From assembly GCF_900142985.1 (NCBI RefSeq), contig NZ_LT670849.1, positions 744,001 to 808,000 on the forward strand: a DNA stretch of 64,000 nt, read 5' to 3'. The notes under the pieces were generated by a model. That model saw only the letters and a program-made list of their open reading frames with translations. It was not told the DNA's origin and searched no databases. Position 1 is the stretch's first letter. Each line of letters starts with the position of its first letter. The stretch comes from Bradyrhizobium erythrophlei (GTDB taxonomy: Bacteria > Pseudomonadota > Alphaproteobacteria > Rhizobiales > Xanthobacteraceae). This document shows positions 35,257 through 44,718 of this stretch, piece by piece. Made by a program: the position numbers and the translations under genes.

Positions 35257-36555
35257 ATGCTGAAGACTGTCATCGGAAATGCCGGTTGGCTCGGGCTCGT
35301 TCAATTGCTCAACTACGGCCTTCCTTTCCTGACTCTTCCGGTGATTACCCGGGCCTTTGGTTCTTCGATATTCGGTCTTTTTGCAACGATGTCCGCTTAT
35401 GCCGCCTACGTCGGCCTCATCACAAAATTCGGCTTTGATCTTACCGGACCGCGCCGTCTAGCAAGAATCCGCGATGATGCCTCGGCGATATCAGACTGCG
35501 TCAGCACAGTCGCTGTTTCTCAGCTTGTCCTGGCCGCAGCCGCCTCGTCCCTTTTCGTCTTGGTTCTTGCAACTGTTCCTGTCGATGCGACCTGGAAGCT
35601 GGTCACCTCGATCATGCTCATCGAGACCATTGCCAATTCGCTATGTCCACAGTGGGTGTTTCTGGGATTGGAACGGTTGAGAGATTTTGCGATGCTGCAA
35701 TTCTGTGTGCGGCTTGCCACGGCGTTGCTGATTGCCTGCCTGATCCGCACCCCTCAAGATCTAACGCTGCTTGCATCGATATATGCCGGTGCCGCGATCT
35801 TTGCCGCATTTGGTTCGTTCGTCGTGCTGCGGCTTTACGGGATCCGCTGGCGGGCGCCGAAGGCAGCAACCATTGCGTCGACGCTCGGCGGCGCATTTGG
35901 TTTGTTCGCCTCATCTCTGGCGATCAGCCTTTATACGACGACAAACGTAATCATCGTGACAAGCGTTCTTGGTACGTCGGCGGGAGGCACTTTTGCGCTG
36001 GCCGACCGGCTTCGACAGGCGACCAGCGGCGTTATGGGACCCATCACGAGCGCCGTGTATCCGTTCATCTGCAGAATTTCGGGCCGCGATGAAACGGCGG
36101 ACGAGCGCCGAGCGAAGCAGTTCTTCTTTCGAACAATCGCGCTGGTGTCCGCAGTCTTGTCCACCACGTTGCTTTTGTTTTCCGGATCGATCGTTCAGGT
36201 CGTCGGTGGCGATGGATACCAGGACGCCGTTCTCTTGCTGCGATGGATGGCATTTCTGCCTTTTATCATCGCGCTTTCGAACATCTTTGGAATACAGACC
36301 ATGATCCCGATGCACCTGGATCGCCAACTGACCTGCGTGGTTACGGCAGCGGCCATCATCGGCGTGGCAGGAATATTCGTTTTCTCGCGCATCTGGGGCC
36401 TCAACGGCGCGGGGCTCGCGGTGCTGGGAGTGGAATGTCTCGTGACGGTTGCCCTCGGGTCGATCGTGGCTCAGAAAGTCAGTCTTCGATCGCTTTTCTT
36501 TTCGGAGACGCGCTCGTTTTTGCGCCCGAAGGGGATCGATACGCCCGCGGCTTGA
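35257..36555 (+). CDS. Polysaccharide/oligosaccharide flippase (Wzx/RfbX-like)
   Basis: A 432-residue integral membrane protein with about 12 helices. It begins MLKTVIGNAGWLGLVQLLNYGLPFLTLPVITRAFGSSIFGLFATMSAYAAYVGLITKFGFDLTGPR, the typical start of the MOP-superfamily O-antigen or exopolysaccharide flippases. GAAGCGAGA lies 7 nt before the ATG at 35257; a longer frame reading back into the preceding gene is rejected. It translocates lipid-linked glycan units across the inner membrane. The two downstream TPR/glycosyltransferase-like genes suggest a small surface-glycan locus. Confidence 0.9.
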   Translation: MLKTVIGNAGWLGLVQLLNYGLPFLTLPVITRAFGSSIFGLFATMSAYAAYVGLITKFGFDLTGPRRLARIRDDASAISDCVSTVAVSQLVLAAAASSLFVLVLATVPVDATWKLVTSIMLIETIANSLCPQWVFLGLERLRDFAMLQFCVRLATALLIACLIRTPQDLTLLASIYAGAAIFAAFGSFVVLRLYGIRWRAPKAATIASTLGGAFGLFASSLAISLYTTTNVIIVTSVLGTSAGGTFALADRLRQATSGVMGPITSAVYPFICRISGRDETADERRAKQFFFRTIALVSAVLSTTLLLFSGSIVQVVGGDGYQDAVLLLRWMAFLPFIIALSNIFGIQTMIPMHLDRQLTCVVTAAAIIGVAGIFVFSRIWGLNGAGLAVLGVECLVTVALGSIVAQKVSLRSLFFSETRSFLRPKGIDTPAA

Positions 36556-36702
36556 AACGTGCAGGCTCGTTGTCAGCAGTCCGCAGATACGGCTTCGCCG
36601 TACACCCTCCAGGTCCCCGCTACTCAAGTCTTTTCTGCGCCGCTAGAATCACCTACAGGTCGCTGAATGATTTGCCGGGTCTAGAGACCTCTGGAATCCC
36701 CG

Positions 36703-38781
36703 ATGAGCCGTCGCGAACGCCGGGCCGCAAAGAAGACCGGAGTCGATCGGACTGCGGCCGGGGTGGGTACCGCCGGCAGGCTCTATGAGGTCGGCCTTGG
36801 CCACATGCAGGCGGGACGGCATCTCGACGCTCAGCTATGCTGCCAGCAAGCCCTTGCGTTGGATCCCAATCACGCGGACTCCCTGCACCTTCTGGGTCTT
36901 CTGTCGCTCGACGCCGGACAATACGACCATGCGCTAGAGTGGATATCTCGTGCGATCCGACAGGAGCCGAAAGCAGTTTATCTAACCAGTCTTGGCTCCA
37001 CGCTCGTGAACCAGGGGCGGACTGACGAGGCGCTCAAGGCGTTCGATAAGGCGGTGCAACTCAAACCGCTTGACGCCGATTTATGGAGAAATCTCGGTGC
37101 CGTCCTCATCGAGGTGAAACGCCCGGCGGACGCGATCCTGAGCTTTCAGCACGCGCTCAAACTGAATCCTCGTCATTGGGGTGCGGCAAACATGGTCGCG
37201 CTTCTTCTCTATCAATCGGAGACATTCCAAGACGCCCTCCCCTACTACAATCTGTGCGACGAGCTTGAGCCCAACCACTTCCAGACGCTGTATATGCGTG
37301 CGCTCACTCTGCAAAAACTCGGAAGGCTCGACGAAGCTCTCGCCGACAACAAGCGGGCGTTGGCGCTCGATCCGGCCAACGCAGACACATACGGCAATAT
37401 CGGCCACGTCCTGATGTCGTCCGGTCGGAACGAGGAGGCCCTATCGTGGTTCGACCGGAGCCTCGAACTCCAACCGAACTCCGCCGCAACTCTCATGAAC
37501 AAGGCGATCGCGCTCGGGGCAATGCGCCGTTTCGCTGAAGCCGTGTCATGGTACGATCGAAGCCTCGAACTTCAGCCGAACTCCGCCTTGACGCTCACCA
37601 ACAAGGCGATCGCCCTCGCTGAGCTTCGCCACTTTGACGAAGCTCTCGCGGTCTATCATCAAGCAAGGGCAATCGATCCCTCGCATGCCGTTGCCGATTG
37701 GAATTTGGCCCTGCTTCAACTGCTCACCGGGGATTTCGAGGCTGGTTGGGCCGGGCGCGAGGCCCGCTGGAAGATTCCGGCCCTTTCGACCCACTACCCA
37801 AAGCTCCCGCAGCCGATGTGGCTTGGGAAAGAGCCCATCGAAGGCAAGACAATCCTTATCAATGTTGACGAAGGATTGGGCGATACGATTCAGTTTGCAC
37901 GCTACGTCCCCATGGTCGCCGAGCTGGGTGCGCGCGTCATTCTGGCCGTGCAAGAACCTTTGCGCCCGCTGTTATCAGAACTCCCCGGTGTCTCCCAATG
38001 CCTCGCCTTCACAGCCAGTGAGCTGCCGGCGTTCGACATGTATTGCTCGATCTCCAGCCTGCCGCTCGCCTTTGGGACGAAGCTTGAGACGATCCCATCT
38101 GCGATCCCCTATTTGCCCGCGCCTGCGGAGGGCCGCTTGCAAGCCTGGGAGCACCGGCTCGGTCCTCACGAAAGGTTACGGGTTGGCCTCGTCTGGTCCG
38201 GCAATCCGCGACATGACAACGACCACAACCGCTCGATTCCGCTTCGCTTGCTGACCCATATCCTGGATGTGGATGCGACTTTTGTCAGTCTGCAGAAGGA
38301 CCCGAGACCTGACGACAAGGCGATCCTCGAACGGACTGAAATCATAGATCTCACCGCTCACCTCACCGATTTCGCAGAGACCGCGGCCCTCGTTTCGTGC
38401 CTCGATCTCGTGATCTCGGTAGATACCAGCGTCGTCCATCTCGCCGGCGCGCTGGGGCGCCCGACCTGGATCCTTTTGCCTTACAGGCCCGATTGGCGTT
38501 GGCTGCTCGGTCGGGACGACAGCCCGTGGTATCCGACGGCACGGCTGTTCAGGCAGAGCGAAACCCGTGAATATGGTAGCGTTCTGGATCGGGTGCGGAC
38601 CGAGTTGCATACGACGATCTCCGCCAGAAAGGCTCGTCGATCGCCTTGCGAGTCCCCCGACCGTCTCCAAGGGGGTTTTAAGGAAATGATTGCTCAATTG
38701 AATGTTCCAATTGGCATCAGATCTACGAATCAACTAAAAGGTGCATCGATAATCTTGAAGTGTACCGATGGACCGTCGTGA
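36703..38781 (+). CDS. TPR protein with C-terminal glycosyltransferase-9-like domain, copy 1
   Basis: A 692-residue soluble protein. A basic start (MSRRERRAAKKTG) leads to about ten tetratricopeptide units over residues 25-345 (for example SLHLLGLLSLDAGQYDHALEWISRAI, EALKAFDKAVQLKP). The C-terminal domain (about 385-640) has GLGDTIQFARYVPMVAELGARVILAVQ, GLVWSGNPRHDNDHNRSI and SVDTSVVHLAGALGRPTWILLPY, a heptosyltransferase (GT9)-like arrangement. Two TPR units near residues 249-308 are nearly identical, including at DNA level. The 3' end overlaps copy 2 by 14 bp. Acceptor and sugar are unknown; protein or surface-glycan glycosylation is likely. Confidence 0.88.
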   Translation: MSRRERRAAKKTGVDRTAAGVGTAGRLYEVGLGHMQAGRHLDAQLCCQQALALDPNHADSLHLLGLLSLDAGQYDHALEWISRAIRQEPKAVYLTSLGSTLVNQGRTDEALKAFDKAVQLKPLDADLWRNLGAVLIEVKRPADAILSFQHALKLNPRHWGAANMVALLLYQSETFQDALPYYNLCDELEPNHFQTLYMRALTLQKLGRLDEALADNKRALALDPANADTYGNIGHVLMSSGRNEEALSWFDRSLELQPNSAATLMNKAIALGAMRRFAEAVSWYDRSLELQPNSALTLTNKAIALAELRHFDEALAVYHQARAIDPSHAVADWNLALLQLLTGDFEAGWAGREARWKIPALSTHYPKLPQPMWLGKEPIEGKTILINVDEGLGDTIQFARYVPMVAELGARVILAVQEPLRPLLSELPGVSQCLAFTASELPAFDMYCSISSLPLAFGTKLETIPSAIPYLPAPAEGRLQAWEHRLGPHERLRVGLVWSGNPRHDNDHNRSIPLRLLTHILDVDATFVSLQKDPRPDDKAILERTEIIDLTAHLTDFAETAALVSCLDLVISVDTSVVHLAGALGRPTWILLPYRPDWRWLLGRDDSPWYPTARLFRQSETREYGSVLDRVRTELHTTISARKARRSPCESPDRLQGGFKEMIAQLNVPIGIRSTNQLKGASIILKCTDGPS
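37447..37626 (+). repeat. Recent internal duplication of a 102-bp TPR unit
   Basis: Two units spaced exactly 102 bp (34 codons) apart, starting at 37447 and 37549, share long runs such as AGCCTCGAACT...CCGAACTCCGCC and AACAAGGCGATCGC. Both encode DRSLELQPNSAxTLxNKAIAL. Neighbouring TPR units are far more divergent, so this is a recent duplication. Confidence 0.75.
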
Positions 38782-40663
38782 GCCCCGGGCTGCTGCCCGA
38801 AAATCCGATAAGCCCTCACGAGATACGTCTACAACGCTGTACGAGGCGGCTTGCGCACACGCCCAGGCCGGCCGATTTGCAGACGCGCAAATCTACTGCG
38901 AAAAGGCCCTCGCGATTGAACCAGATCAAGAGGCTGCCCTATACCTCGCCGGGCTGACCGCAATGCAGACCGGCCAGGGGGATCGGGCGATAGAATGGTT
39001 CGCGCGCGCCATCCGGCAAACACCCAAGGTGGAATACGTGTCCGCATTGGGCATCGCTTTGCACCGGCAGGGACGCCTACACGAGGCGTTGAAGGCCTTT
39101 GACAAGGCGGCAGCCATCCAGCCGGAAAACGGGGTGCATTGGAAAGACCTCGGTGGCGTCCTGATTGATCTGGATCGTCCGGATGAGGCCCTCCTAAGCC
39201 TACGAAGGGCGTTAGATTTGCATCCTCGATACGTTGAGGCAGCAAATTTGAGCGGACAAATCCTTTATCGACAGAATCGCTTTCAGGACGCCCTCGAAGC
39301 TTTCAATCTGTCGTTGGATGCAAGCTCGAATCAAGCAGATGCGCTCCATATGCGCGCGCTGGTCCTTCAGGATCTGGGACGGCTCGAAGAAGCCGCTGCC
39401 GATGGCTTGCGGTCGCAGACGCTCGATCCGGCCAATGCCGATACGCACAACAATCTTGGGTATGTTCTGCACAAACTTAGTCGCTATGACGAATCCCTGG
39501 TCTGTTACGAACGAGCCCTGTCGCTTCGTCCCGACCACATCCCAGCACTCAAAAACAAGGCGGATCTGCTGGCCGACTTCTTACGATTTGACGAAGCGAT
39601 GGCCTGCCACCGAACGGCCGAGGCAATCGCACCGAACGATCCAATCATCAAATGGAATATGGCGCTGATCCATATGGTCACGGGTGACTTCGAGGCTGGT
39701 TGGGTAGGCCGCGAAATAAGGTGGAAGACGGGTCTCGGCATGGCCGAGCCCAATTTCTCACAGCCGTTATGGTTAGGTAACGGTTCGCTTAGGGACAAGA
39801 CAATTCTCATCTTCGCAGACGAAGGGATCGGAGATTGTTTTCAATTTGCGCGTTATGTGCCGATGGTAGCTGATCTTGGAGCGGAAGTTATATTGGCGGT
39901 ACAGGACTCAGCACGGCCGTTCTTATCCAGACTGTCGGGGGTTGCTGAATGTATCTCGAAATCCGAGGCGGTTTTGCCAAATTTCGATGTGCATTGCTCG
40001 ATGTCAAGCCTGCCACTGGCGTTCAAAACCGAGCTTGAAACGATCCCGGCTTCAGTACCCTATTTGCCGGCCCCACTCCCCGGACGCAAAGACGAATGGG
40101 AGAGTCACCTCGGCACGCACGATAGGCTTCGCGTCGGACTGGTTTGGTCCGGCAATCCGCGCCACAGCAACGATCGGAATCGGTCGCTGCCGCTGCGAGT
40201 GTTAGCAAAGCTTCTGAACGTCGATGCGCAGTTTGTTAGTTTGCAAAAGGACCCGAGGGTAATAGACAAACAAGTCCTAATCGGACTCGATATGCTGGAT
40301 ATGACGGAGAAGCTTTCCGATTTCGAGGAGACCGCGGCGCTGATTTCCTGTCTGGACGTCGTCGTAACCGTCGACACTAGCGTGGCACATCTTGCTGGCG
40401 GCCTTGGGTGTCCAGTGTGGATCCTCTTGCCGTACCGGCCGGACTTTCGCTGGCTACTCGGCCGCGAGGATTCACCTTGGTACCCGACCGCGCGCCTGTT
40501 CAGGCAGGACGAACGGCGCGATTACGCCTCGGTGATCGATCGGATTTGCGACGAGCTAGCCGCGGAGCGGGAGACTTTCGAACTATTACGCGGAAGCGAC
40601 CTCTCAGAAACGGAACAGATCGGCCATAATACGAAGAGCCCTCATTTTAGAGGATCATCGTAA
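38768..40663 (+). CDS. TPR protein with C-terminal glycosyltransferase-9-like domain, copy 2
   Basis: A 631-residue paralogue of the preceding protein, alignable from the basic start (MDRREPRAAARKSDK) through the TPR array to the end (TSVAHLAGGLGCPVWILLPYRPDFRWLLGREDSPWYPTARLFRQ). It has fewer TPR units and lacks the duplicated one. The conserved GT9-like blocks GLVWSGNPRHSNDRNRSLPL and SCLDVVVTVDTSVAHLAGG are intact, so both copies are probably functional. It starts inside the end of copy 1 (14 bp overlap), implying coupled translation and possibly a heteromeric pair. Confidence 0.88.
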   Translation: MDRREPRAAARKSDKPSRDTSTTLYEAACAHAQAGRFADAQIYCEKALAIEPDQEAALYLAGLTAMQTGQGDRAIEWFARAIRQTPKVEYVSALGIALHRQGRLHEALKAFDKAAAIQPENGVHWKDLGGVLIDLDRPDEALLSLRRALDLHPRYVEAANLSGQILYRQNRFQDALEAFNLSLDASSNQADALHMRALVLQDLGRLEEAAADGLRSQTLDPANADTHNNLGYVLHKLSRYDESLVCYERALSLRPDHIPALKNKADLLADFLRFDEAMACHRTAEAIAPNDPIIKWNMALIHMVTGDFEAGWVGREIRWKTGLGMAEPNFSQPLWLGNGSLRDKTILIFADEGIGDCFQFARYVPMVADLGAEVILAVQDSARPFLSRLSGVAECISKSEAVLPNFDVHCSMSSLPLAFKTELETIPASVPYLPAPLPGRKDEWESHLGTHDRLRVGLVWSGNPRHSNDRNRSLPLRVLAKLLNVDAQFVSLQKDPRVIDKQVLIGLDMLDMTEKLSDFEETAALISCLDVVVTVDTSVAHLAGGLGCPVWILLPYRPDFRWLLGREDSPWYPTARLFRQDERRDYASVIDRICDELAAERETFELLRGSDLSETEQIGHNTKSPHFRGSS

Positions 40664-40821
40664 CCAAGATATCATCCATCTCAAGTTGAGAGGATGCCTG
40701 GCTGGCGACGCCGTGCTTATCGCACCAGTCTCCCTGCAAACAGGGAATTTTACAGGGAAAAATCACGATCTCGGGCCTAAAGGCGTCAGCCCAACTTCCC
40801 TCACTTGGACCTCTTCCGTCG

Positions 40822-41286
40822 TCATGAAATTCCACGCTGCTCGATCCAGTCGACATAGAGCAGGCGCTCGGCGAAGAGCCACGCGCCGTCGACCTTTGCG
40901 AAACTGTCGAGGTAGCGGAGATAGGCGACCATCATGCGCCGCTTTTCACCGTCTATCGTAAGGTGATGTGCGATGCAGTAGGCCTCCCCTTGCGCGCGAT
41001 CGCCGCCCAGGGCGGAGATCGTGCTCTGCCCGACAAAATGCATCGTGGCTGCGTACTGGTCCAGGTCAGCGAAGACCGGCGCAAGCGCTTCGCGCGAGCG
41101 CAGCTCCATGGAGGGAGTCGGGTCCTTGGCGTTCATATACACCACGAAATGCGTGTCCGCGGTGAACAGTGACATCTGGCCTTTCGCATCACGGCGATCC
41201 GCGCAGTGCGCGTAGGCCTCAATGAGCTTGCGGATGGCAAGACGATCCCCTGCTTCCTCGGGGGAAATGGCGAGGTGCCTGCTCAT
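40822..41286 (-). CDS. SnoaL/NTF2-like nuclear transport factor 2 family protein
   Basis: A 154-residue cone-fold protein. RLAIRKLIEAYAHCADRRDAKGQMSLFTADTHFVVYM is the usual SnoaL_4-type opening, and the C-terminal half has RRMMVAYLRYLDSFAKVDGAWLFAERLLYVDWIE. Relatives are small hydratases, isomerases or the small subunits of ring-hydroxylating dioxygenases; the active-site identity is not clear. GGAGCG precedes the ATG at 41286. The gene follows the aldehyde dehydrogenase gene by 11 bp, so the two are co-transcribed. Confidence 0.85.
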   Translation of the reverse strand: MSRHLAISPEEAGDRLAIRKLIEAYAHCADRRDAKGQMSLFTADTHFVVYMNAKDPTPSMELRSREALAPVFADLDQYAATMHFVGQSTISALGGDRAQGEAYCIAHHLTIDGEKRRMMVAYLRYLDSFAKVDGAWLFAERLLYVDWIEQRGIS

Positions 41287-41297
41287 TTTCGCTCCGT

Positions 41298-42719
41298 TCA
41301 AGCCTCGAGGATGGCGCGGGTTTCGAGAAAGGCCTCAATCCCGTAGCGGCCATATTCTCGACCGACCCCCGAATATTTGAATCCGCCCCAAGGCGCTTGC
41401 GGATCGTCCGTCATGCTATTGATAACGACCCTGCCAGCCCGCAGCTGGGCGGCCACGCGGCGCGCGCGCTGGATGTCGGTACCCAGCACGGCAGCGTGCA
41501 ACCCGTATCGGGAGTCATTCGCGATCGAGATAGCTTCATCTTCAGTGTCATAAGCGATGACACTGAGCACGGGGCCAAAAATTTCTTCCCGCGCGATCGT
41601 CATATCGTTCTTCACGTTGACGAAGACCGTCGGCTTCACAAAATAGCCTGCATCAAAGCTGCGTGGCCGTCCCTCGCCTCCGGCCAGCAGCTCGGCGCCT
41701 TCTTCGATGCCTTTGCGGATGTAAGACTGCACGCGCTCATACTGCTTCTGGGACACCATCGGACCGATGGCTGTCGTTGGATCGGCAGGGTCACCGACAC
41801 TAAATGCGTGCATGGCACTTGCGATGGCGCGTTTGACTGCATCGAGTTGGGTTCTTGGTACAAGAAGCCGCGACCCCGCGGCGCAGGCCTGCCCGCTGTT
41901 TAAGAAGGCCATGACGAGAGCCGCCGGGATAGCCTTGTCGAGATCGGCGTCATCCAGCAAGATCGTGGGCGACTTGCCGCCCAGTTCCAGCGTGACACGC
42001 TTCATCGTCGCGGCAGCGTCACGCATGATGCTTTGCCCAACGGCAACCGAGCCGGTGAACGAGATTTTGTCGACGTCCGGATTGCGTACAAGCTCCGCGC
42101 CGACGGTCGTGCCGAGGCCCGTGACCACATTGAGGAGGCCCTTTGGCAGCCTGGCCTCGTGCAGGGCCTCGACCAACACTTGCGTCTGCACTGAGCTAAG
42201 CTCGCTGGGTTTGATGACAACCGTGCAGCCGGCGGCAACGGCGGAAGCCAGCTTCAGGCAGATGAACAACGCATTTGCATTCCACGCGGTAATCAACCCG
42301 GCGACGCCGACTGGCTCCAAGGTCACTGTCGTCTTGTTCCAGCTACGGCTCAGTGGAATCTGCTGAAGCGCTTGCTCGGCTGCCAAAAACGCATTGACGC
42401 CGGACTCGACGATCAGTCTCGCAAATTGCGCGACGCCGCCATATTCCTCGACCATCGCCCCCGTCAGGTCATCAAGCCTCGCCGAAGCGGCCTCATGCAG
42501 CCGGCGCAATATCTCTGTACGATCTTCTTTCGTTGACCGGCCGTAAGTCGCGAATGCCCGCTTGGCAGCGGCGATTGCGCGCCGCGTGTCTTCCTCGTCG
42601 CCGAGCATCACGCGGCCGATGAGTTGACTGTCTTTGGGCCTTATGATGTCCAACATCTCGTGGCCGTGGGACTCGACGAACGCCCCATCGATGTAGTGCG
42701 TGGTAATGGTCTTGTTCAT
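41298..42719 (-). CDS. NAD(P)-dependent aldehyde dehydrogenase
   Basis: A 473-residue ALDH. The catalytic glutamate lies in VTLELGGKSP and the catalytic cysteine in FLNSGQACAAGSRLLVP. WNANALFICLKLASAVAAGCTVVIKPSE and the closing DDPQAPWGGFKYSGVGREYG are family landmarks. It oxidises an aldehyde to the acid in the cytoplasm. AAGGTG lies 8 nt before the ATG at 42719. It diverges from an AraC-family regulator, which probably controls it and the SnoaL-like gene behind it. Confidence 0.93.
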   Translation of the reverse strand: MNKTITTHYIDGAFVESHGHEMLDIIRPKDSQLIGRVMLGDEEDTRRAIAAAKRAFATYGRSTKEDRTEILRRLHEAASARLDDLTGAMVEEYGGVAQFARLIVESGVNAFLAAEQALQQIPLSRSWNKTTVTLEPVGVAGLITAWNANALFICLKLASAVAAGCTVVIKPSELSSVQTQVLVEALHEARLPKGLLNVVTGLGTTVGAELVRNPDVDKISFTGSVAVGQSIMRDAAATMKRVTLELGGKSPTILLDDADLDKAIPAALVMAFLNSGQACAAGSRLLVPRTQLDAVKRAIASAMHAFSVGDPADPTTAIGPMVSQKQYERVQSYIRKGIEEGAELLAGGEGRPRSFDAGYFVKPTVFVNVKNDMTIAREEIFGPVLSVIAYDTEDEAISIANDSRYGLHAAVLGTDIQRARRVAAQLRAGRVVINSMTDDPQAPWGGFKYSGVGREYGRYGIEAFLETRAILEA

Positions 42720-43020
42720 CAGCCAGCACCTTGGTTCACCCAACTCAGGCCGCCCGCCGAGTAGGTTAGAGGCCCAGAGCCGCGCGATCTTTCAAAAAGC
42801 CGCCGTCTATTTGAGAATTCGATCAAAATGGCTATACTTTTCAGATGTTTGTCTGAACCGCTTGTTGCAGGAAAATGGAGCGGCGATGCCCGGTTCGATT
42901 AACCCGGCGCATTCGTTCCTAGTATGCGGTGCGGCGTGGTAATATTGTTCGCCCGACAACCAGTTACGTCGCGAACTGCTCTGACGTATTGAGCCGGATA
43001 AGCTTTTGCGGAGTTCGATC
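42720..43020. other. Divergent regulatory region between ALDH and AraC genes
   Basis: These 301 bp have no supported gene. The middle part (about 42810-42870) is AT-rich compared with its surroundings, as expected for promoters. I saw no clear direct repeat or palindrome that could be named as an AraC site. Confidence 0.4.
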
Positions 43021-43929
43021 ATGGCAACGAGCGAAGGTTACGGGCAAGGTCTTGCCGAACGGCTGCGCGCCGAGCCAGCACAAGCAATCGTTACACGCGT
43101 GTTACGCACGACTGACATGGCCGTCACGGAGACGCGCTGTGACGTTCTGATGGGACAAGAAATGAGCTCGCACGCGCGCGAGGATGCTTTTTTCATCACG
43201 TTGACGTTTCGCGACTATCCCGGTCGCGAGTATTGGGAGGATGGCCGGCTCATGGCCGTTTCCGATGTGCGAAGCGGTCAGACTTGTATCCATGATTTGA
43301 AACGCGCTCCGTCCGCAGTGATCGACAAGCCCTTCCATGTTCTCTTCTTTTATCTGCCGCGTGGTGCGCTGGACGCGATCGCCGAAGAGGCCGACGCACC
43401 GCGAATTGGCGATTTGAGACATGCGCCCTTGCCGCAAGACGATGAGACGGTTGCAGGTTTCGGCAATGTGATGTTGCCGGCGCTTCATCGTCCGGACCAG
43501 GTAAACCAACTGTTTGTCGATCACGTCCTCCAAGGGCTCGGGATATACGTTGCCCAAAGCTACGGCGGGATGCGGCCGTTGCAGCCGCTAATCCGCGGCG
43601 GGCTGGCGGTCTGGCAAGTGAGGCGCGCCAAGGAAATCCTCAGCTCAAATCTCGATGGTCGTCTGCCGCTCAAGGAGGTGGCTCGCGAATGCGGCTTGTC
43701 GGCAAGCCATTTCGCGCGCGCGTTTCGCCGGTCGGTCGGCTCCGCGCCGCATCAATGGCTTCTGATGCATCGCGTTGAGGTCGCGAAGCAAAAACTGCGG
43801 GACGGCCGCTTGTCACTGCGCGAGATAGCGCTGAGCTGTGGCTTCGCAGACCAAAGCCACCTCACGCAAGTCTTCACCCGAACAATTGGCACGAGTCCGG
43901 GTGCCTGGCGCCGCGCACTCGACGAATAG
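43021..43929 (+). CDS. AraC-family transcriptional regulator
   Basis: A 302-residue regulator. The C-terminal 100 residues have both HTH units: LPLKEVARECGLSASHFARAFRRSVGSAPHQWLLMHRVEVAKQKL and LSLREIALSCGFADQSHLTQVFTRTIGTSPGAWRR. The N-terminal sensing domain is a divergent cupin-like region. GGAG lies 8 nt before the ATG at 43021. The neighbouring divergent aldehyde dehydrogenase gene is its probable target. Confidence 0.92.
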   Translation: MATSEGYGQGLAERLRAEPAQAIVTRVLRTTDMAVTETRCDVLMGQEMSSHAREDAFFITLTFRDYPGREYWEDGRLMAVSDVRSGQTCIHDLKRAPSAVIDKPFHVLFFYLPRGALDAIAEEADAPRIGDLRHAPLPQDDETVAGFGNVMLPALHRPDQVNQLFVDHVLQGLGIYVAQSYGGMRPLQPLIRGGLAVWQVRRAKEILSSNLDGRLPLKEVARECGLSASHFARAFRRSVGSAPHQWLLMHRVEVAKQKLRDGRLSLREIALSCGFADQSHLTQVFTRTIGTSPGAWRRALDE

Positions 43930-44204
43930 CGGTTTGACGCCGCGGGGTGCTCCGGACCTTGAGCCCGCCCTATACCGGTATTGATCGCCACGGCGAATCC
44001 TCGGCCGACGCCATGCGTGCGGCGGCACTGTCATCCCATGCGCAATATTGCCGACCGCCACCCACTGATCCACTTTCTCAACGCGATGCGCGCGGCATTT
44101 TCACCGCTTTCGCATGCGCCGTTGCCCGCATAAAAAAGGTTAGCCCCGGACCGCCAGCATCGGCGGTCGGGTGGTCGCAAATCGTCCAACTGAGGAGATA
44201 AGAA

Positions 44205-44642
44205 ATGGATACTGCAATTCTTTCCACGAGCGCCGGCTTGATCGGCTCATTGGTTGGCGGTGTATCGACATTTGCAGCTTCATGGGTCACACAGCACAGA
44301 ATGTCGGGCACTCAACGACGCTTGATCCACGCGACCCAACGCCAGGAACTCTACTCCGAATTCATCATTGAGGCGACGAAGCGCCTGGCAGAGGCATGGA
44401 ACCACCAGGCCGAGGGACCCGAGGTCGTTGGCAATCTTTATTCCGCGATCCAGCGCATGCGACTGATCTCGTCGAGCGAAGTCGTCGGTTGCGCGGAGGA
44501 AGTGCTGCGCGGAGTCATTGCAGCCTATGCAGAGCCCAACAGAACATTCGAGGAGTTGAAACGCCGCGTACAGCAGCGCATCGACGAGGACGACTATCTG
44601 AAGGCGTTCACCGAAGCTTGCAGGCGAGAGCTGGACTATTGA
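44205..44642 (+). CDS. Hypothetical membrane-anchored helical protein
   Basis: A 145-residue protein. An N-terminal hydrophobic segment (ILSTSAGLIGSLVGGVSTFAASWVTQ) is followed by a long, charged, helical cytoplasmic part without cysteines in motifs. GAGGAGATAAGAA gives a strong ribosome-binding site. A GACCGCC/GGCGGTC hairpin lies 36 nt upstream of the start. I do not recognise a named family; small proteins of this build are common in related bacteria. Function unknown. Confidence 0.7.
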   Translation: MDTAILSTSAGLIGSLVGGVSTFAASWVTQHRMSGTQRRLIHATQRQELYSEFIIEATKRLAEAWNHQAEGPEVVGNLYSAIQRMRLISSSEVVGCAEEVLRGVIAAYAEPNRTFEELKRRVQQRIDEDDYLKAFTEACRRELDY

Positions 44643-44718
44643 GCGCAACGGTCAAATAGACTCGGTTCTCGATGGTGGCCTCTGGACGTCGGAGTGCCCA
44701 GCAACATCGAACCGACAC

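Noticed and set aside
40700..40800. Repeated CAGGGAA pieces downstream of the second TPR gene
   Set aside because: Similar fragments are scattered in intergenic DNA of related genomes; too short and degraded here to define an element.
44149..44168. GACCGCC/GGCGGTC hairpin upstream of the 145-residue hypothetical gene
   Set aside because: No U-tract follows and no known leader RNA or riboswitch feature could be recognised; it is noted in the gene's evidence only.
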